From the NCBI RefSeq assembly GCF_020400655.1, contig NZ_JAINRC010000015.1:124001-188000 (forward strand): 64,000 bases of DNA, read 5' to 3'. The translations under genes and the position numbers were made by a program. Positions 44,222 through 52,566 of the stretch are shown piece after piece; within the stretch, counting starts at the first letter, position 1, and each line of letters opens with the position of its first letter. Source of the stretch: Streptomyces spinosus (GTDB lineage: Bacteria; Actinomycetota; Actinomycetes; Streptomycetales; Streptomycetaceae). The notes below the pieces were generated by a model. That model saw only the letters and a program-made list of their open reading frames with translations. It did no database searches and was not told the origin of the DNA.

Positions 44222-46162
44222 TTACCGCCGGAACGACTCCACGTACCCGTTGGCCGGCGAGCCGACTCCCGTCACGTCGTCGTAGCCCTTCACCGCGGAC
44301 AGCGAGCTGTCCTTGCCCAGGCTGCGGACCGAGGTCAGCAGGCCGTCGGCGGCGTCCAGGCCGTTGGCGTAGTCGACGCGGGCGACCGCCAGGCCGGAGC
44401 CCGTCGGGTTGTCCGTGACGTCGTGGAAGACGCCCTTCTTGCCGTACTTGGCGTAGATCACCGGGTTGGCGAAGCCGAGGGGCTTGCCGCCGCGGGCCTC
44501 CTGGGCCAGCGCCTGGACCGCCGCGATGACCGGCGCGGCCAGCGAGGTGCCGCCGATGCGGTACTCGCTGTACTGCTCGGTGCCGTCGGGGAAGGTCTGG
44601 GTCTGGCCGACCAGGAAGCCGGTGTTCGGGTCGGCGATGGCCGCGATGTCCGGGACGACGCGGTTGCCGGCGGCGTTGTTGGCCGTGGCCAGCGCGTTCG
44701 GGACGACGCCCTTCTGGTAGTACGGCTGCGGCACCGTCTTGCTGGTGCCGCCGCCCGCGCCCGAGGTGAACGCGCCGGGGAAGCCGACCCAGCTCTTGCC
44801 GTCGGGTGCCAGCGTGGCCTTCTCGGTGCCCCAGCCGGTCTCCCACTGGTACTTGTCGCCCTTGCCGACGGCCAGCGAGGTGCCGCCGACCGCGGTGACC
44901 CAGGCGGAGTTGGCCGGGGTGTCGACCTGCTTCACGCCGGTGTTGGCGACCTCGTCGCCGTTGTCACCGGAGGAGAAGTAGAAGCCGATGCCCTGGACCG
45001 CGCCCAGCTGGAAGACCTGGTCGTAGGCCGCCGCGAGGTCCGGCGTCTGGTTGGCCTCGATGTCGCCCCAGGAGTTGGAGACGATGTCGGCCAGGTGGCT
45101 GTCGACGACCTTGCTGAGGGAGTCCAGCAGGTCGTCGTCGTAGCAGGAGGCCGCGCCCACGTAGGTGACGTCGGCGTTCGGGGCGACCGCGTGGACCGCC
45201 TCGACGTCCAGGGTCTCCTCGCCGTACCAGCCGGCGGCCCCGCACTCGTCGGTCTTGGTGTAGTTCTTCGGCAGCACCTGGTGCAGCTGGCCGGTCTTCC
45301 AGGCCGCGTCACCGTTCTTCACGGCGTACTTGCCGGCGTCGTAGGCGATCGTCGGGGAGGCGTACGCGTCGGTGATCGCCACGCGGACGTTCTTGCCGGT
45401 GTACGTGCCGGCGCCGTACGCCGCGCGCAGCTGCTCGCCGGTGTAGCCCTTGATCGCGTACGGGATCTTCTGGCCGTAGGCGTCCGGGAGCGTCGTCGCG
45501 ACGTTCGAGCCGTAGTACGACGAGAAGGGGCCCGCGTTCTTGAAGACCGCGTCCGGGGGCGGCAGCTGGTCGTCGTGGTTCGCCTTGTGCGGGGCGTTGT
45601 CCAGGCCGGTGACGGTGAGGACCGCGCCCTTCAGGGCGGCCGGGGCGGAGGCCGTGCGCGCCGGGGCGCGGTAGGTCTTGGAGCCCTTGGCGTAGTTGTG
45701 CAGCTGGGTGCCGAACGCCTTCTCGGCGGCGGCCACGTCACCGGAGACGGCGACGTAGTGCGGGGTGACCGCGGTGACCGTCAGGCCGGCCGACTTCAGC
45801 CAGGACGTGACGGCGGCCACCTGGGCCTTGGTGGCCCCGAAGCGGGCCTGCGCCTTCTTGGCGCCGAGGTACTTGCCGTACAGGGGCGAGTTGGGGTCGG
45901 ACACCGCCTTGGCGTAGGCGGCGAGTCCGGCCGCGTCCCGGCCGGCCAGGTAGACGCGGGCCTTGACCTGGGCCTTGTCCGAGGTCGCGCCCTTGTCCGC
46001 CTTGGCCGTGGCCCACAGCGGCTTGGTGCCCTTCAGTACGTCCCGAGCGGGGCTGTCCGCGGCGTGTGCCGCGGGTATGCCCAGCGCCAGCGCACCGGCG
46101 ATCATGGGCAGTGTCGCTGCCATGCTCACACCGGCGCGCACGGTGGCGCGGTTGGATCTCAT
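44222..46162 (-). CDS. Secreted S53-family serine-carboxyl protease (sedolisin/kumamolisin)
   Basis: 646 aa from ATG 46162, with GGGGG 4-9 nt upstream; a longer frame adds 32 non-conserved residues. Signal peptide (MIAGALALGIPAAHAADS), Pro-kumamolisin activation domain at about 35-195 with AVSDPNSPLYGKYLGAKK, then the catalytic domain. Catalytic residues: Glu and Asp in WYGEETLDVEAVH, oxyanion Asp in SNSWGDIEAN, nucleophile in GGTSLAAP; C-terminal Ca site (DVTGVGSPANGY). Active at acidic pH outside the cell. A near-palindrome lies 111 bp upstream. Confidence 0.94.
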   Translation of the reverse strand: MRSNRATVRAGVSMAATLPMIAGALALGIPAAHAADSPARDVLKGTKPLWATAKADKGATSDKAQVKARVYLAGRDAAGLAAYAKAVSDPNSPLYGKYLGAKKAQARFGATKAQVAAVTSWLKSAGLTVTAVTPHYVAVSGDVAAAEKAFGTQLHNYAKGSKTYRAPARTASAPAALKGAVLTVTGLDNAPHKANHDDQLPPPDAVFKNAGPFSSYYGSNVATTLPDAYGQKIPYAIKGYTGEQLRAAYGAGTYTGKNVRVAITDAYASPTIAYDAGKYAVKNGDAAWKTGQLHQVLPKNYTKTDECGAAGWYGEETLDVEAVHAVAPNADVTYVGAASCYDDDLLDSLSKVVDSHLADIVSNSWGDIEANQTPDLAAAYDQVFQLGAVQGIGFYFSSGDNGDEVANTGVKQVDTPANSAWVTAVGGTSLAVGKGDKYQWETGWGTEKATLAPDGKSWVGFPGAFTSGAGGGTSKTVPQPYYQKGVVPNALATANNAAGNRVVPDIAAIADPNTGFLVGQTQTFPDGTEQYSEYRIGGTSLAAPVIAAVQALAQEARGGKPLGFANPVIYAKYGKKGVFHDVTDNPTGSGLAVARVDYANGLDAADGLLTSVRSLGKDSSLSAVKGYDDVTGVGSPANGYVESFRR

Positions 46163-46273
46163 AGAACCCCCTGCGATGCGGTTCGCATGCATGTAGTGGT
46201 TGGCACGTCGTGGAGGCGCGCGCCGGCCCGCGGCGGTGTCGGCCGACGAGTGGATCACACGATGGGGGCCACT

Positions 46274-46297
46274 CTTGCGATGAACCGTTCATGCAAG
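46274..46297 (-). promoter_or_regulatory. Near-perfect palindrome upstream of the S53 protease
   Basis: CTTGC-G-ATGAAC, C, GTTCAT-GCAAG: arms match completely apart from one extra G in the left arm. On the minus strand a -35-like TTGACT is at 46314-46309, so the palindrome would cover the promoter spacer or -10. A repressor or activator site is likely; the protein is unknown. Confidence 0.5.
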
Positions 46298-46327
46298 GGG
46301 AACGTAAAAGTCAAGAGAAGCTCAAGT

Positions 46328-46347
46328 AACCGCCCCGCAGGGCGGTT
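46328..46347 (-). terminator. Terminator after the DUF305 gene
   Basis: AACCGCCC and GGGCGGTT form a perfect 8-bp stem with a CGCA loop, 25 nt beyond the DUF305 stop on the minus strand. Confidence 0.7.
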
Positions 46348-46372
46348 TGACCGGTTCGTCCTTACGGCGGTG

Positions 46373-47002
46373 TTACGAACGGGCTTGCGCGCCCCGTTCC
46401 TTGAGCATTCCGGCCATCAGCTCGATCTCCGACTGCTGCGCGTCGACCATGCCCTGCGCGAGCCGCTTCTCCACGCCGACCGTGCACTTGGCGACACAGC
46501 CCTCGGCCATGTGGATGCCGCCCTTGTGATGGGCCGTCATCAGCTGGAGGTAGAGGATCTCGGCCTGCTTGCCGCTGAGCGACCCGAGCTTCTTCAGCTC
46601 GGTGTTCGTGGCCATCCCCGGCATCAGCGCGCCGTCCTTGCCGGAGGCCATGCCGCCCATGCCCATCCAGGTCATCGGCGGATCGGCCGACACCTTGGGC
46701 AGGTTCCACAGATCCAGCCAGCCCAGCAGCATGCCGCGCTGGTTGGCCTGCGTCTGCGCGATGTCGTAGGCGAGCCGCCGCACCTCCTCGTCCTTCGTGC
46801 GGTCGCGCACGATGTACGACATCTCGACGGCCTGCTGGTGGTGGACGGCCATGTCCCGGGCGAACCCGGCGTCCGCCGACTCCGCGCCCGGCGTGGCCGG
46901 ACCGGATCCGCCGGGCTCCTCGGCGACCGCGTAGGTGATCGCGCCGGCCGCGACGAGCACCGCCGCCGCGGTTCCGGCGACCCAGCCGACGTGCCGCCGC
47001 AT
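46373..47002 (-). CDS. DUF305 family membrane-anchored metal-binding protein
   Basis: 209 aa from ATG 47002, which overlaps the DUF3105 stop (TGATG). N-terminal helix (GWVAGTAAAVLVAAGAITYAV) anchors it. DUF305 is ferritin-like and often copper- or iron-linked: motif MAVHHQQAVEMS near residue 55, then a Met-rich stretch (MTWMGMGGMASGKDGALMPGM) and TAHHKGGIHMAEGC. The histidines and methionines suggest metal binding outside the membrane. Encoded with DUF3105, a frequent actinobacterial pair. Confidence 0.9.
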   Translation of the reverse strand: MRRHVGWVAGTAAAVLVAAGAITYAVAEEPGGSGPATPGAESADAGFARDMAVHHQQAVEMSYIVRDRTKDEEVRRLAYDIAQTQANQRGMLLGWLDLWNLPKVSADPPMTWMGMGGMASGKDGALMPGMATNTELKKLGSLSGKQAEILYLQLMTAHHKGGIHMAEGCVAKCTVGVEKRLAQGMVDAQQSEIELMAGMLKERGAQARS

Positions 47003-47685
47003 CACTTCATGACCCCGCCGGTGCACGAGGCGCCCGGCTCGGGCGTCTGCTGCCCCTGCACGTACGTGGCGAAGAACTTGTCCACTTCCGGGTCCTTGGC
47101 GCTCTTCACCGCGACCTGGTGGCCCCACGCCGACAGGATCAGCGGGGCCTCCTGGTTCTCATACGGGCTCATCAGCGAGTACGGGGTCTTCTTCACCTTC
47201 GCCGCGAGCGCGTCGACGTCGGCCTTGGCCGCCTTGCCGGTGTACGTCACCCAGACCGCGCCGTGCTCCAGCGAGTGCACGGCGTTCTCCTCGGGCACCG
47301 CCTTGGTGTACACGTCGCCGTTGCAGTTCAGCCAGACCGGGTTGTGGTTGCCGCCGACCGGCGGGTGCATCGGGTACGACACCTTGGTCGTCACGTGAGT
47401 CCGGGACAGCTTGCCCGACCAGGTCTTCACCCCGTCCGCGCCGGTGGTGAACTTCCCGGAGTCCCCGGAGCCCTTGGCGTCACCGCTCGGCGTGGCCTGG
47501 TCCTTGCCGGAGTCGCCCTGGGTCTTGACCAGGACCACACCGCCGACGACGAGACCGACGACGACCACCGCGCTGGCGGCGATGGTGAGCACCCGGTTGC
47601 GGCGCTCGCGGGCACGCTCGGCGCGCCGCATCTCCTCGATGCGCGCCTTGCGCGCCGCGGTGCTGCTGTTCTTGCCGGAACCCAT
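47002..47685 (-). CDS. DUF3105 family membrane-anchored protein
   Basis: 227 aa from ATG 47685. Charged N-terminus, single hydrophobic helix (VLTIAASAVVVVGLVVGGVV) at about 33, then a DUF3105 domain with YPMHPPVGGNHNPVWLNCNG and HSLEHGAVWVTY; C-terminal TPEPGASCTGG. Function unknown; its conserved histidines and cysteines hint at metal contact. Coupled to the downstream DUF305 gene by a one-base overlap, so their products probably work together. Divergent from nsrR. Confidence 0.88.
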   Translation of the reverse strand: MGSGKNSSTAARKARIEEMRRAERARERRNRVLTIAASAVVVVGLVVGGVVLVKTQGDSGKDQATPSGDAKGSGDSGKFTTGADGVKTWSGKLSRTHVTTKVSYPMHPPVGGNHNPVWLNCNGDVYTKAVPEENAVHSLEHGAVWVTYTGKAAKADVDALAAKVKKTPYSLMSPYENQEAPLILSAWGHQVAVKSAKDPEVDKFFATYVQGQQTPEPGASCTGGVMK

Positions 47686-47822
47686 GAGGCGTGTCCTTCT
47701 GGGGAAGGGGACGTGGACGGTGGGGCCCGCTGATCGTAATGCGGCGGGGCCGCGCTTGACGCCGCCGAGGCGCAGGAACCGGATAATTTGAAGACGGGAT
47801 GCGCATTACCTACGCTCGCGGT

Positions 47823-48272
47823 ATGCGGCTGCTGCGCTCCACCGACCTGGCCCTGCGCGTCCTGATGCGACTCGCGGTCGCCGACGCCACGCCCACGACC
47901 CGTCAGGTCGCCGCCGACATGGACGTGCCCTACACGCACGCCGCGAAGGTCGTCGCCGAACTCCAGCACCTGGGCCTGGTCGACGCCCGGCGCGGGCGGG
48001 GCGGCGGGCTGGCGCTCACGGAGCGGGGCCGCACCGCGTCGGTGGGCGCGGTCGTGCGGACCTTCGAGGGCGAGGGCGACGTGGTGGACTGCGAGGGGAC
48101 GCAGGCGACGGCGGCCTGCCCCCTGCGCTCCGGCTGCCGCCTGCGGGGTGCTCTGCGGGGGGCTCAGGAGGCGTTCTTCGCCGCGCTGGACTCCGTCAGG
48201 GTCGGGGAACTCGTCGCCGAGCCGACGGGGCCTTTGCTGCTGGGGATCTCCCGGCGGCCGGGGCTGGACTGA
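47823..48272 (+). CDS. nsrR: Rrf2-family nitric-oxide-sensing regulator NsrR
   Basis: 149 aa from ATG 47823. Winged HTH (STDLALRVLMRLAVADATPTT, AKVVAELQHLGLVDARRGRGGG), then three cysteines, C-x8-C-x5-C, in DCEGTQATAACPLRSGC, which hold a [4Fe-4S] cluster. Nitric oxide damages the cluster and lifts repression. The next gene, hmp on the other strand, is the classic NsrR target, and a 27-bp palindrome covers the hmp promoter. Confidence 0.9.
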   Translation: MRLLRSTDLALRVLMRLAVADATPTTRQVAADMDVPYTHAAKVVAELQHLGLVDARRGRGGGLALTERGRTASVGAVVRTFEGEGDVVDCEGTQATAACPLRSGCRLRGALRGAQEAFFAALDSVRVGELVAEPTGPLLLGISRRPGLD

Positions 48273-48279
48273 ACGCGTC

Positions 48280-48333
48280 GCGACCGGCCGTGTGAGGTCG
48301 TCGGGCGTGTGCCGCGTCGTCGTGGCCGGTCGC
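48280..48333. terminator. Stem-loop between convergent nsrR and hmp
   Basis: GCGACCGGCC (48280-48289) and GGCCGGTCGC (48324-48333) pair perfectly, with a 34-nt loop. The bases after it (CGCAGTTCCCCGCGCCCC) are a phrase very frequent between Streptomyces genes. Confidence 0.65.
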
Positions 48334-48360
48334 GCAGTTCCCCGCGCCCCTTCGGCGCGC

Positions 48361-49545
48361 TCAGCCCTGGGCCAGCCAGAGGTCCGGGCCGAAGACCTCG
48401 TAGTGGACGTCGGCCGGGGCGACGCCCTTCTCGATCAGCCGGGCGCGGATCGCGCGCAGGAAGGGGAGGGGGCCGCACAGGTACGCGCGCGTGCCGGGGT
48501 GGACGTCGATGCCGGTCAGGTCGACCAGGCCGGTCCGGGTGCCGGGCTCGGCGTCGCGCTCGTAGAAGAAGTGCGCGGTGGCGTCGGGCAGCTTCTGCGC
48601 GTACGCCGTGTGGTCGGCGCGCAGGGCGTGGTCGGCGGGGGAGCGGTCGCCGTGGACGACGGTGACCGGGGCGCGGTGGCCGCCGGCGGCGAGGTCGGCC
48701 AGCACGGCGATCATCGGGGTCACGCCGATGCCGGCGGAGGCGAGCAGCAGGGGCGTGTCCGGGTCGCCGGCCGGTACCAGGTCGCCGTACGGCTCGGACA
48801 GCTCCAGGACGTCGCCGGGCCGCACGCGCGCGTGGAGGTGGTTCGAGACCTCGCCGTCCGGCGTCGTCCCGCCCCGCACGCGCTTGACGCTGATCTGGCG
48901 CACCGTCTCGCCCGGCGCTCCGGTCAGGCTGTACTGCCGTATCTGCCGGGCGCCGTCGGGCAGGGTGACGCCGACGGAGACGTACTGCCCGGCGCGGAAG
49001 CCGGCCACCGGGCCGCCGTCGGCCGGGCGCAGCCGGAAGGTGACGACGTCCAAGGTCTCCTCGAAGCGCTCGACGACCTCCCAGGCGCGCAGGCCGGGGC
49101 CGCCGCTCTCCTCGTACAACCGCTTCTCGATCGCGATGAGGGCGTTCGCCATCAGCCAGTACACCTCGTCCCAGGCGGCGGCCACCTCGGGCGTGACGGC
49201 CTCGCCGAGGACCTCGGCGATGGCGGCGAAGAGGTGCTCGTGGACGACGTCGTACTGCTCGGGGGTCACGCCCAGGGAGGCGTGCTTGTGCGCGATGCGG
49301 CCGAGCAGGGCGTCCGGCCGCTGGTCCGGACGGTCCAGCAGGTGCGCGGCGAAGGCGGCGATCGAACCGGCGAGGGCCTGCTTCTGGGTGCCGGCGGCCT
49401 GGTTGCCCCGGTTGAAGAGGTTGCGCAGCAGGTCGGGGTGGGCGTCGAAGAGGCGGGCGTAGAAGCGCTCGGTGATCTCGCCGATCGCCGCGCCGACGGC
49501 GGGCAGGGTGGCGCGGACGGTGGCTGCGGACGGCTCGGTCAGCAT
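48361..49545 (-). CDS. hmp: Flavohemoprotein nitric oxide dioxygenase
   Basis: 394 aa from ATG 49545, with GAGGAG 7 nt upstream; an extended frame adds 11 residues. Globin domain (1-140): the proximal heme His lies in RIAHKHASLGV, with ITERFYARLFDAHPDL near the N-terminus. FAD domain (150-255): RQYSLTGAPGE. NAD domain: SAGIGVTPMIAVL and the final YEVFGP. Converts NO plus O2 to nitrate with NADPH. NsrR-type palindrome at 49585-49611 controls it. Confidence 0.95.
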   Translation of the reverse strand: MLTEPSAATVRATLPAVGAAIGEITERFYARLFDAHPDLLRNLFNRGNQAAGTQKQALAGSIAAFAAHLLDRPDQRPDALLGRIAHKHASLGVTPEQYDVVHEHLFAAIAEVLGEAVTPEVAAAWDEVYWLMANALIAIEKRLYEESGGPGLRAWEVVERFEETLDVVTFRLRPADGGPVAGFRAGQYVSVGVTLPDGARQIRQYSLTGAPGETVRQISVKRVRGGTTPDGEVSNHLHARVRPGDVLELSEPYGDLVPAGDPDTPLLLASAGIGVTPMIAVLADLAAGGHRAPVTVVHGDRSPADHALRADHTAYAQKLPDATAHFFYERDAEPGTRTGLVDLTGIDVHPGTRAYLCGPLPFLRAIRARLIEKGVAPADVHYEVFGPDLWLAQG

Positions 49546-49576
49546 CAGGACTCCTCGGAGGGCTCGGCTGATCGGC

Positions 49577-49611
49577 ACGCTATGAAAACTTGCATCTCGG
49601 ATGCAAGTTTT
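49577..49611 (-). promoter_or_regulatory. hmp promoter with NsrR-type operator
   Basis: AAAACTTGCATC (49585-49596), spacer TCG, GATGCAAGTTTT (49600-49611): perfect 12+12 palindrome. On the minus strand the -35 TTGCAT sits inside it, followed by an 18-bp spacer and -10 TAGCGT (49582-49577). Binding would block RNA polymerase, consistent with NsrR repression of hmp. Confidence 0.8.
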
Positions 49612-49749
49612 AAGGGCGTGGCGTCGGCCACGGGGGAAGCGGACCGGCCATTACGGATGCCGGCCCGAGCAGGCAAGATGGGGCGAGAGCGCAGTACACC
49701 TGCCGTACGGGAGGCGTTCAGGGCGAGGACGCCCGGGCGATCAAGGTCC

Positions 49750-49776
49750 GCAACGCGCGTGAAATGGTGTTGTGGT
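49750..49776 (+). promoter_or_regulatory. Possible GlnR-like site before glnA2
   Basis: GCAAC-n6-GAAAT-n6-GTGGT follows the GlnR layout gTnAC-n6-GaAAC-n6-gTnAC with exact spacing; the first two half-sites match 4 of 5 bases each, the third is poor. Located about 80 bp before the glnA2 start. Low-confidence motif call. Confidence 0.3.
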
Positions 49777-49853
49777 GGGATGCTCAGGTGCCCGACCGCC
49801 TCCCGTGATACGGGGGACAGGCGGCCTGACCAGCAAGGATGGGGAAGCGGAAG

Positions 49854-51215
49854 ATGGACAAGCAGCAGGAGTTCGTGCTCCGGACCTTGGAGGAGCGCGA
49901 CATCCGGTTCGTACGGCTGTGGTTCACGGACGTGCTGGGCTTCCTCAAGTCCGTCGCCGTGGCCCCCGCCGAGCTGGAACAGGCCTTCGACGAGGGCATC
50001 GGCTTCGACGGCTCCGCCATCGAGGGCTTCGCCCGGGTCTACGAGTCCGACATGATCGCCAAGCCGGACCCCTCCACCTTCCAGGTCCTGCCGTGGCGCG
50101 CCGAGACCCCCGGCACCGCCCGCATGTTCTGCGACATCCTCATGCCGGACGGCTCCCCCTCCTTCGCCGACCCGCGGTACGTCCTCAAGCGCGCCCTCGC
50201 CCGCACCTCCGACCTCGGCTTCACCTTCTACACCCACCCGGAGATCGAGTTCTTCCTGCTGAAGGACCGCCCGCTGGACGGCTCCCGCCCCACCCCCGCC
50301 GACAACTCGGGCTACTTCGATCACACCCCGACCAACGTCGGCATGGACTTCCGCCGCCAGGCGATCACCATGCTGGAGTCGATGGGCATCTCGGTGGAGT
50401 TCTCCCACCACGAGGGAGCGCCGGGCCAGCAGGAGATCGACCTGCGCTACGCCGACGCGCTCTCCACGGCCGACAACATCATGACGTTCCGGCTGGTCAT
50501 GAAGCAGGTGGCGCTGGAGCAGGGCGTGCAGGCGACGTTCATGCCGAAGCCCTTCTCCGAGCACCCCGGCTCCGGCATGCACACCCACCTGTCCCTCTTC
50601 GAGGGCGACCGCAACGCCTTCTACGAGTCCGGCGCCGAGTACCAGCTCTCCAAGGTCGGCCGCTCCTTCATCGCGGGCCTGCTGCGGCACGCGGCGGAGA
50701 TCTCCGCGGTCACCAACCAGTGGGTGAACTCCTACAAGCGCATCTGGGGCGGCTCCGAGCGCACCGCCGGCGCCGGCGGCGAGGCCCCCTCCTACATCTG
50801 CTGGGGCCACAACAACCGCAGCGCCCTGGTCCGCGTCCCGATGTACAAGCCCGGCAAGACCGGCTCGGCCCGCGTCGAGGTCCGCTCCATCGACTCCGGC
50901 GCCAACCCGTACCTGGCCTACGCCGTCCTCCTCGCCGCTGGCCTGAAGGGCATCGAGGAGGGCTACGAGCTCCCGCCGGGCGCCGAGGACGACGTGTGGG
51001 CCCTGTCCAACGCCGAGCGCCGCGCCATGGGCATCGAGCCCCTCCCGCAGAACCTGGGCGAGGCCCTGACCCTCATGGAGGGCAGCGACCTGGTCGCCGA
51101 AACCCTCGGCGAGCACGTCTTCGACTTCTTCCTCCGCAACAAGCGGCAGGAGTGGGAGGAGTACCGCTCCGAGGTCACGGCGTTCGAGCTGCGGAAGAAC
51201 CTGCCGGTGCTGTAA
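49854..51215 (+). CDS. glnA2: Glutamine synthetase-like gamma-glutamylpolyamine synthetase
   Basis: 453 aa from ATG 49854 (GGAAGCGGAAG upstream; another ATG 5 codons earlier lacks spacing). GS-I fold: FDGSAIEGF, HPGSGMHTHLSLF, NRSALVRVP and RVEVRSIDSGANPYLAYAV carry substrate and metal residues. The adenylylation tyrosine loop of true GS-I (NLYDLP) is replaced by IEPLPQNLGEA, so GlnE should not modify it. Length, sequence and gene neighbourhood match S. coelicolor GlnA2, shown to glutamylate polyamines rather than make glutamine. An Orn/Lys/Arg decarboxylase gene lies about 3.4 kb away. Confidence 0.9.
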   Translation: MDKQQEFVLRTLEERDIRFVRLWFTDVLGFLKSVAVAPAELEQAFDEGIGFDGSAIEGFARVYESDMIAKPDPSTFQVLPWRAETPGTARMFCDILMPDGSPSFADPRYVLKRALARTSDLGFTFYTHPEIEFFLLKDRPLDGSRPTPADNSGYFDHTPTNVGMDFRRQAITMLESMGISVEFSHHEGAPGQQEIDLRYADALSTADNIMTFRLVMKQVALEQGVQATFMPKPFSEHPGSGMHTHLSLFEGDRNAFYESGAEYQLSKVGRSFIAGLLRHAAEISAVTNQWVNSYKRIWGGSERTAGAGGEAPSYICWGHNNRSALVRVPMYKPGKTGSARVEVRSIDSGANPYLAYAVLLAAGLKGIEEGYELPPGAEDDVWALSNAERRAMGIEPLPQNLGEALTLMEGSDLVAETLGEHVFDFFLRNKRQEWEEYRSEVTAFELRKNLPVL

Positions 51216-51252
51216 GCGCAGGTCGGAGCGGGTCCCCGCTGACTTGGCGGAT

Positions 51253-51281
51253 GGGGCCGACGGTCGCGGACCGTCGGCCCC
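51253..51281 (+). terminator. Terminator of glnA2
   Basis: GGGGCCGACGGTC and GACCGTCGGCCCC, perfect 13-bp stem around GCG, 38 nt after the stop codon. Confidence 0.88.
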
Positions 51282-51289
51282 CTCGCGTC

Positions 51290-51540
51290 TCACTGACCCT
51301 GGGCCGTCCCTGGGCCGTCCGGCGTCGGATCGGTGCCCTCGTACACGCCGTCCACGGCCTTCCGAGCCCGTGCGTCGTTGCTCGGCATGAGGTGCGTGTA
51401 GACCGGAGCGTGAACCGCGGATCATTGTGGCCGAGGTAGTGACTCAGTGCCTTGATGTTCTCGCCGGCGTCCAGCAGGACCGAGGCGCGGATCTAGTTGC
51501 GCTTAGGAGGGGCAAACACGAGACCCGGCTTCGTCACCTT
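51290..51540 (-). pseudogene. 3' remnant of a tyrosine site-specific integrase
   Basis: On the minus strand: GLVFAPPKRN, a stop (51495-51493), then IRASVLLDAGENIKALSHY with LGHNDPRFTL, a frameshift at about 51401-51408 (one base missing), and VYTHLMPSNDARARKAV to the stop at 51292-51290. LLDAGENIKALSxYLGHxDPxFTLxxYTHLMPS is the C-terminal active-site half of actinomycete pSAM2-like integrases, including the His of LGH and the catalytic Tyr of VYTH. The catalytic LRHT arginine motif is deleted. The gene is dead; it marks an old integrative element. Confidence 0.85.
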
Positions 51541-51703
51541 CTCCTGGTTCACGCACCCACAGCAGGCGGACGGACCGATTGCGCATGGCGCGGGTTCTTC
51601 GCCAGGTGACCGTCGGGCAAGCGCCTGTCCGGGTCCTCGGCTGGTCATTGCGAGGCTGCCGCAGGGTTCCAAGGACCCAGTCGACACTGTGCGTCTGTGC
51701 GAC

Positions 51704-52534
51704 TCACTCACTCGTCTCGAAGCGGCGCCAGCCCTTGCATGAGTCGAAGCTGAGGGCGCTTTCTCCCCACGGAGAGCCCCAAGGAGCGGGGAAAATCCAG
51801 ATATGCGTCATGGGCGCGGGCAAGGACGGACGAGTAAGCGGAACAACACTGGAGTCCAGGAGCCCTCGCCAGACGCTCCACGGCACCGCACTCATATGCG
51901 CGAACACCGCCAAGTGGGCCTCGGTCGCACCAGGCACGGTCAGCTTCTTGATGTTGTCCTCACAGCGCGGAGAAGACAAGAAATCGTTGACCCAAGTTGT
52001 GATATCTTCTCCAGATCCGTCCCAAGAGCCCCAATTCTGATTGAAGACGAGTGCAATCTTAGGTGCGCCCTCGACAGCGGGGCGGGAGTGTGCGCTCTCA
52101 ACACCTAGTCTGCAGAGATTTTGGGCAGCTGCAATGATGTTTTCGCCATGGCGATCATGCATCCAGATGCCGGACTCGAAAACATGAATCCCTGCGTTTT
52201 CGAGCACCTCCAGGTTGGACTCCAAGTGTTGCCATAGATGTCTGAGACGTGGATTCTTGTTGACCTGAACAAGCCACAGATGTTGGAGTGGCGGAGCTTC
52301 CCAGAGTCCTTTATTGTAGTTTTTTGTAAGGGAGCTCAGTGTCGAAACGGTCCGGCTATCGACGTCCGAGGTGACTTCAACCGGAGCTGCCGGCCTATCC
52401 GCATGCATGATTTTCAGGTCATACATGCTGGATCGTGACTGGTCATCGTGAGCCTCTACAGGTGCACCTAGCGTCCTGGAAAGACAGGCCCGCACATACT
52501 CTTCCTCTGGAGGCAGATTCGAGATGCTCGACAT
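51704..52534 (-). CDS. Unrecognised protein, possibly nuclease-like, in a low-G+C island
   Basis: 276 aa from ATG 52534. I do not recognise it. Near the N-terminus SSMYDLKIMHADRPAAPVEV followed by TSDVD gives an Asp-x(n)-Glu-x-Thr pattern, reminiscent of but not proof of a PD-(D/E)xK fold. The middle is helical (LWLVQVNKNPRLRHLWQHLES) and the C-terminus aromatic. Base composition and codon use are visibly less G+C-rich than neighbours. It is 32 nt downstream of the gene at 52567-52929 on the same strand, so likely one operon, next to a dead integrase. Confidence 0.7.
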   Translation of the reverse strand: MSSISNLPPEEEYVRACLSRTLGAPVEAHDDQSRSSMYDLKIMHADRPAAPVEVTSDVDSRTVSTLSSLTKNYNKGLWEAPPLQHLWLVQVNKNPRLRHLWQHLESNLEVLENAGIHVFESGIWMHDRHGENIIAAAQNLCRLGVESAHSRPAVEGAPKIALVFNQNWGSWDGSGEDITTWVNDFLSSPRCEDNIKKLTVPGATEAHLAVFAHMSAVPWSVWRGLLDSSVVPLTRPSLPAPMTHIWIFPAPWGSPWGESALSFDSCKGWRRFETSE

Positions 52535-52566
52535 TCAATCCCTTGTTGTGCGGAATCATGTGACCT

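Noticed and set aside
51493..51711. 72-codon minus-strand ORF as a gene
   Set aside because: Its end (GLVFAPPKRN) is the upstream part of the broken integrase and its start has no ribosome site.
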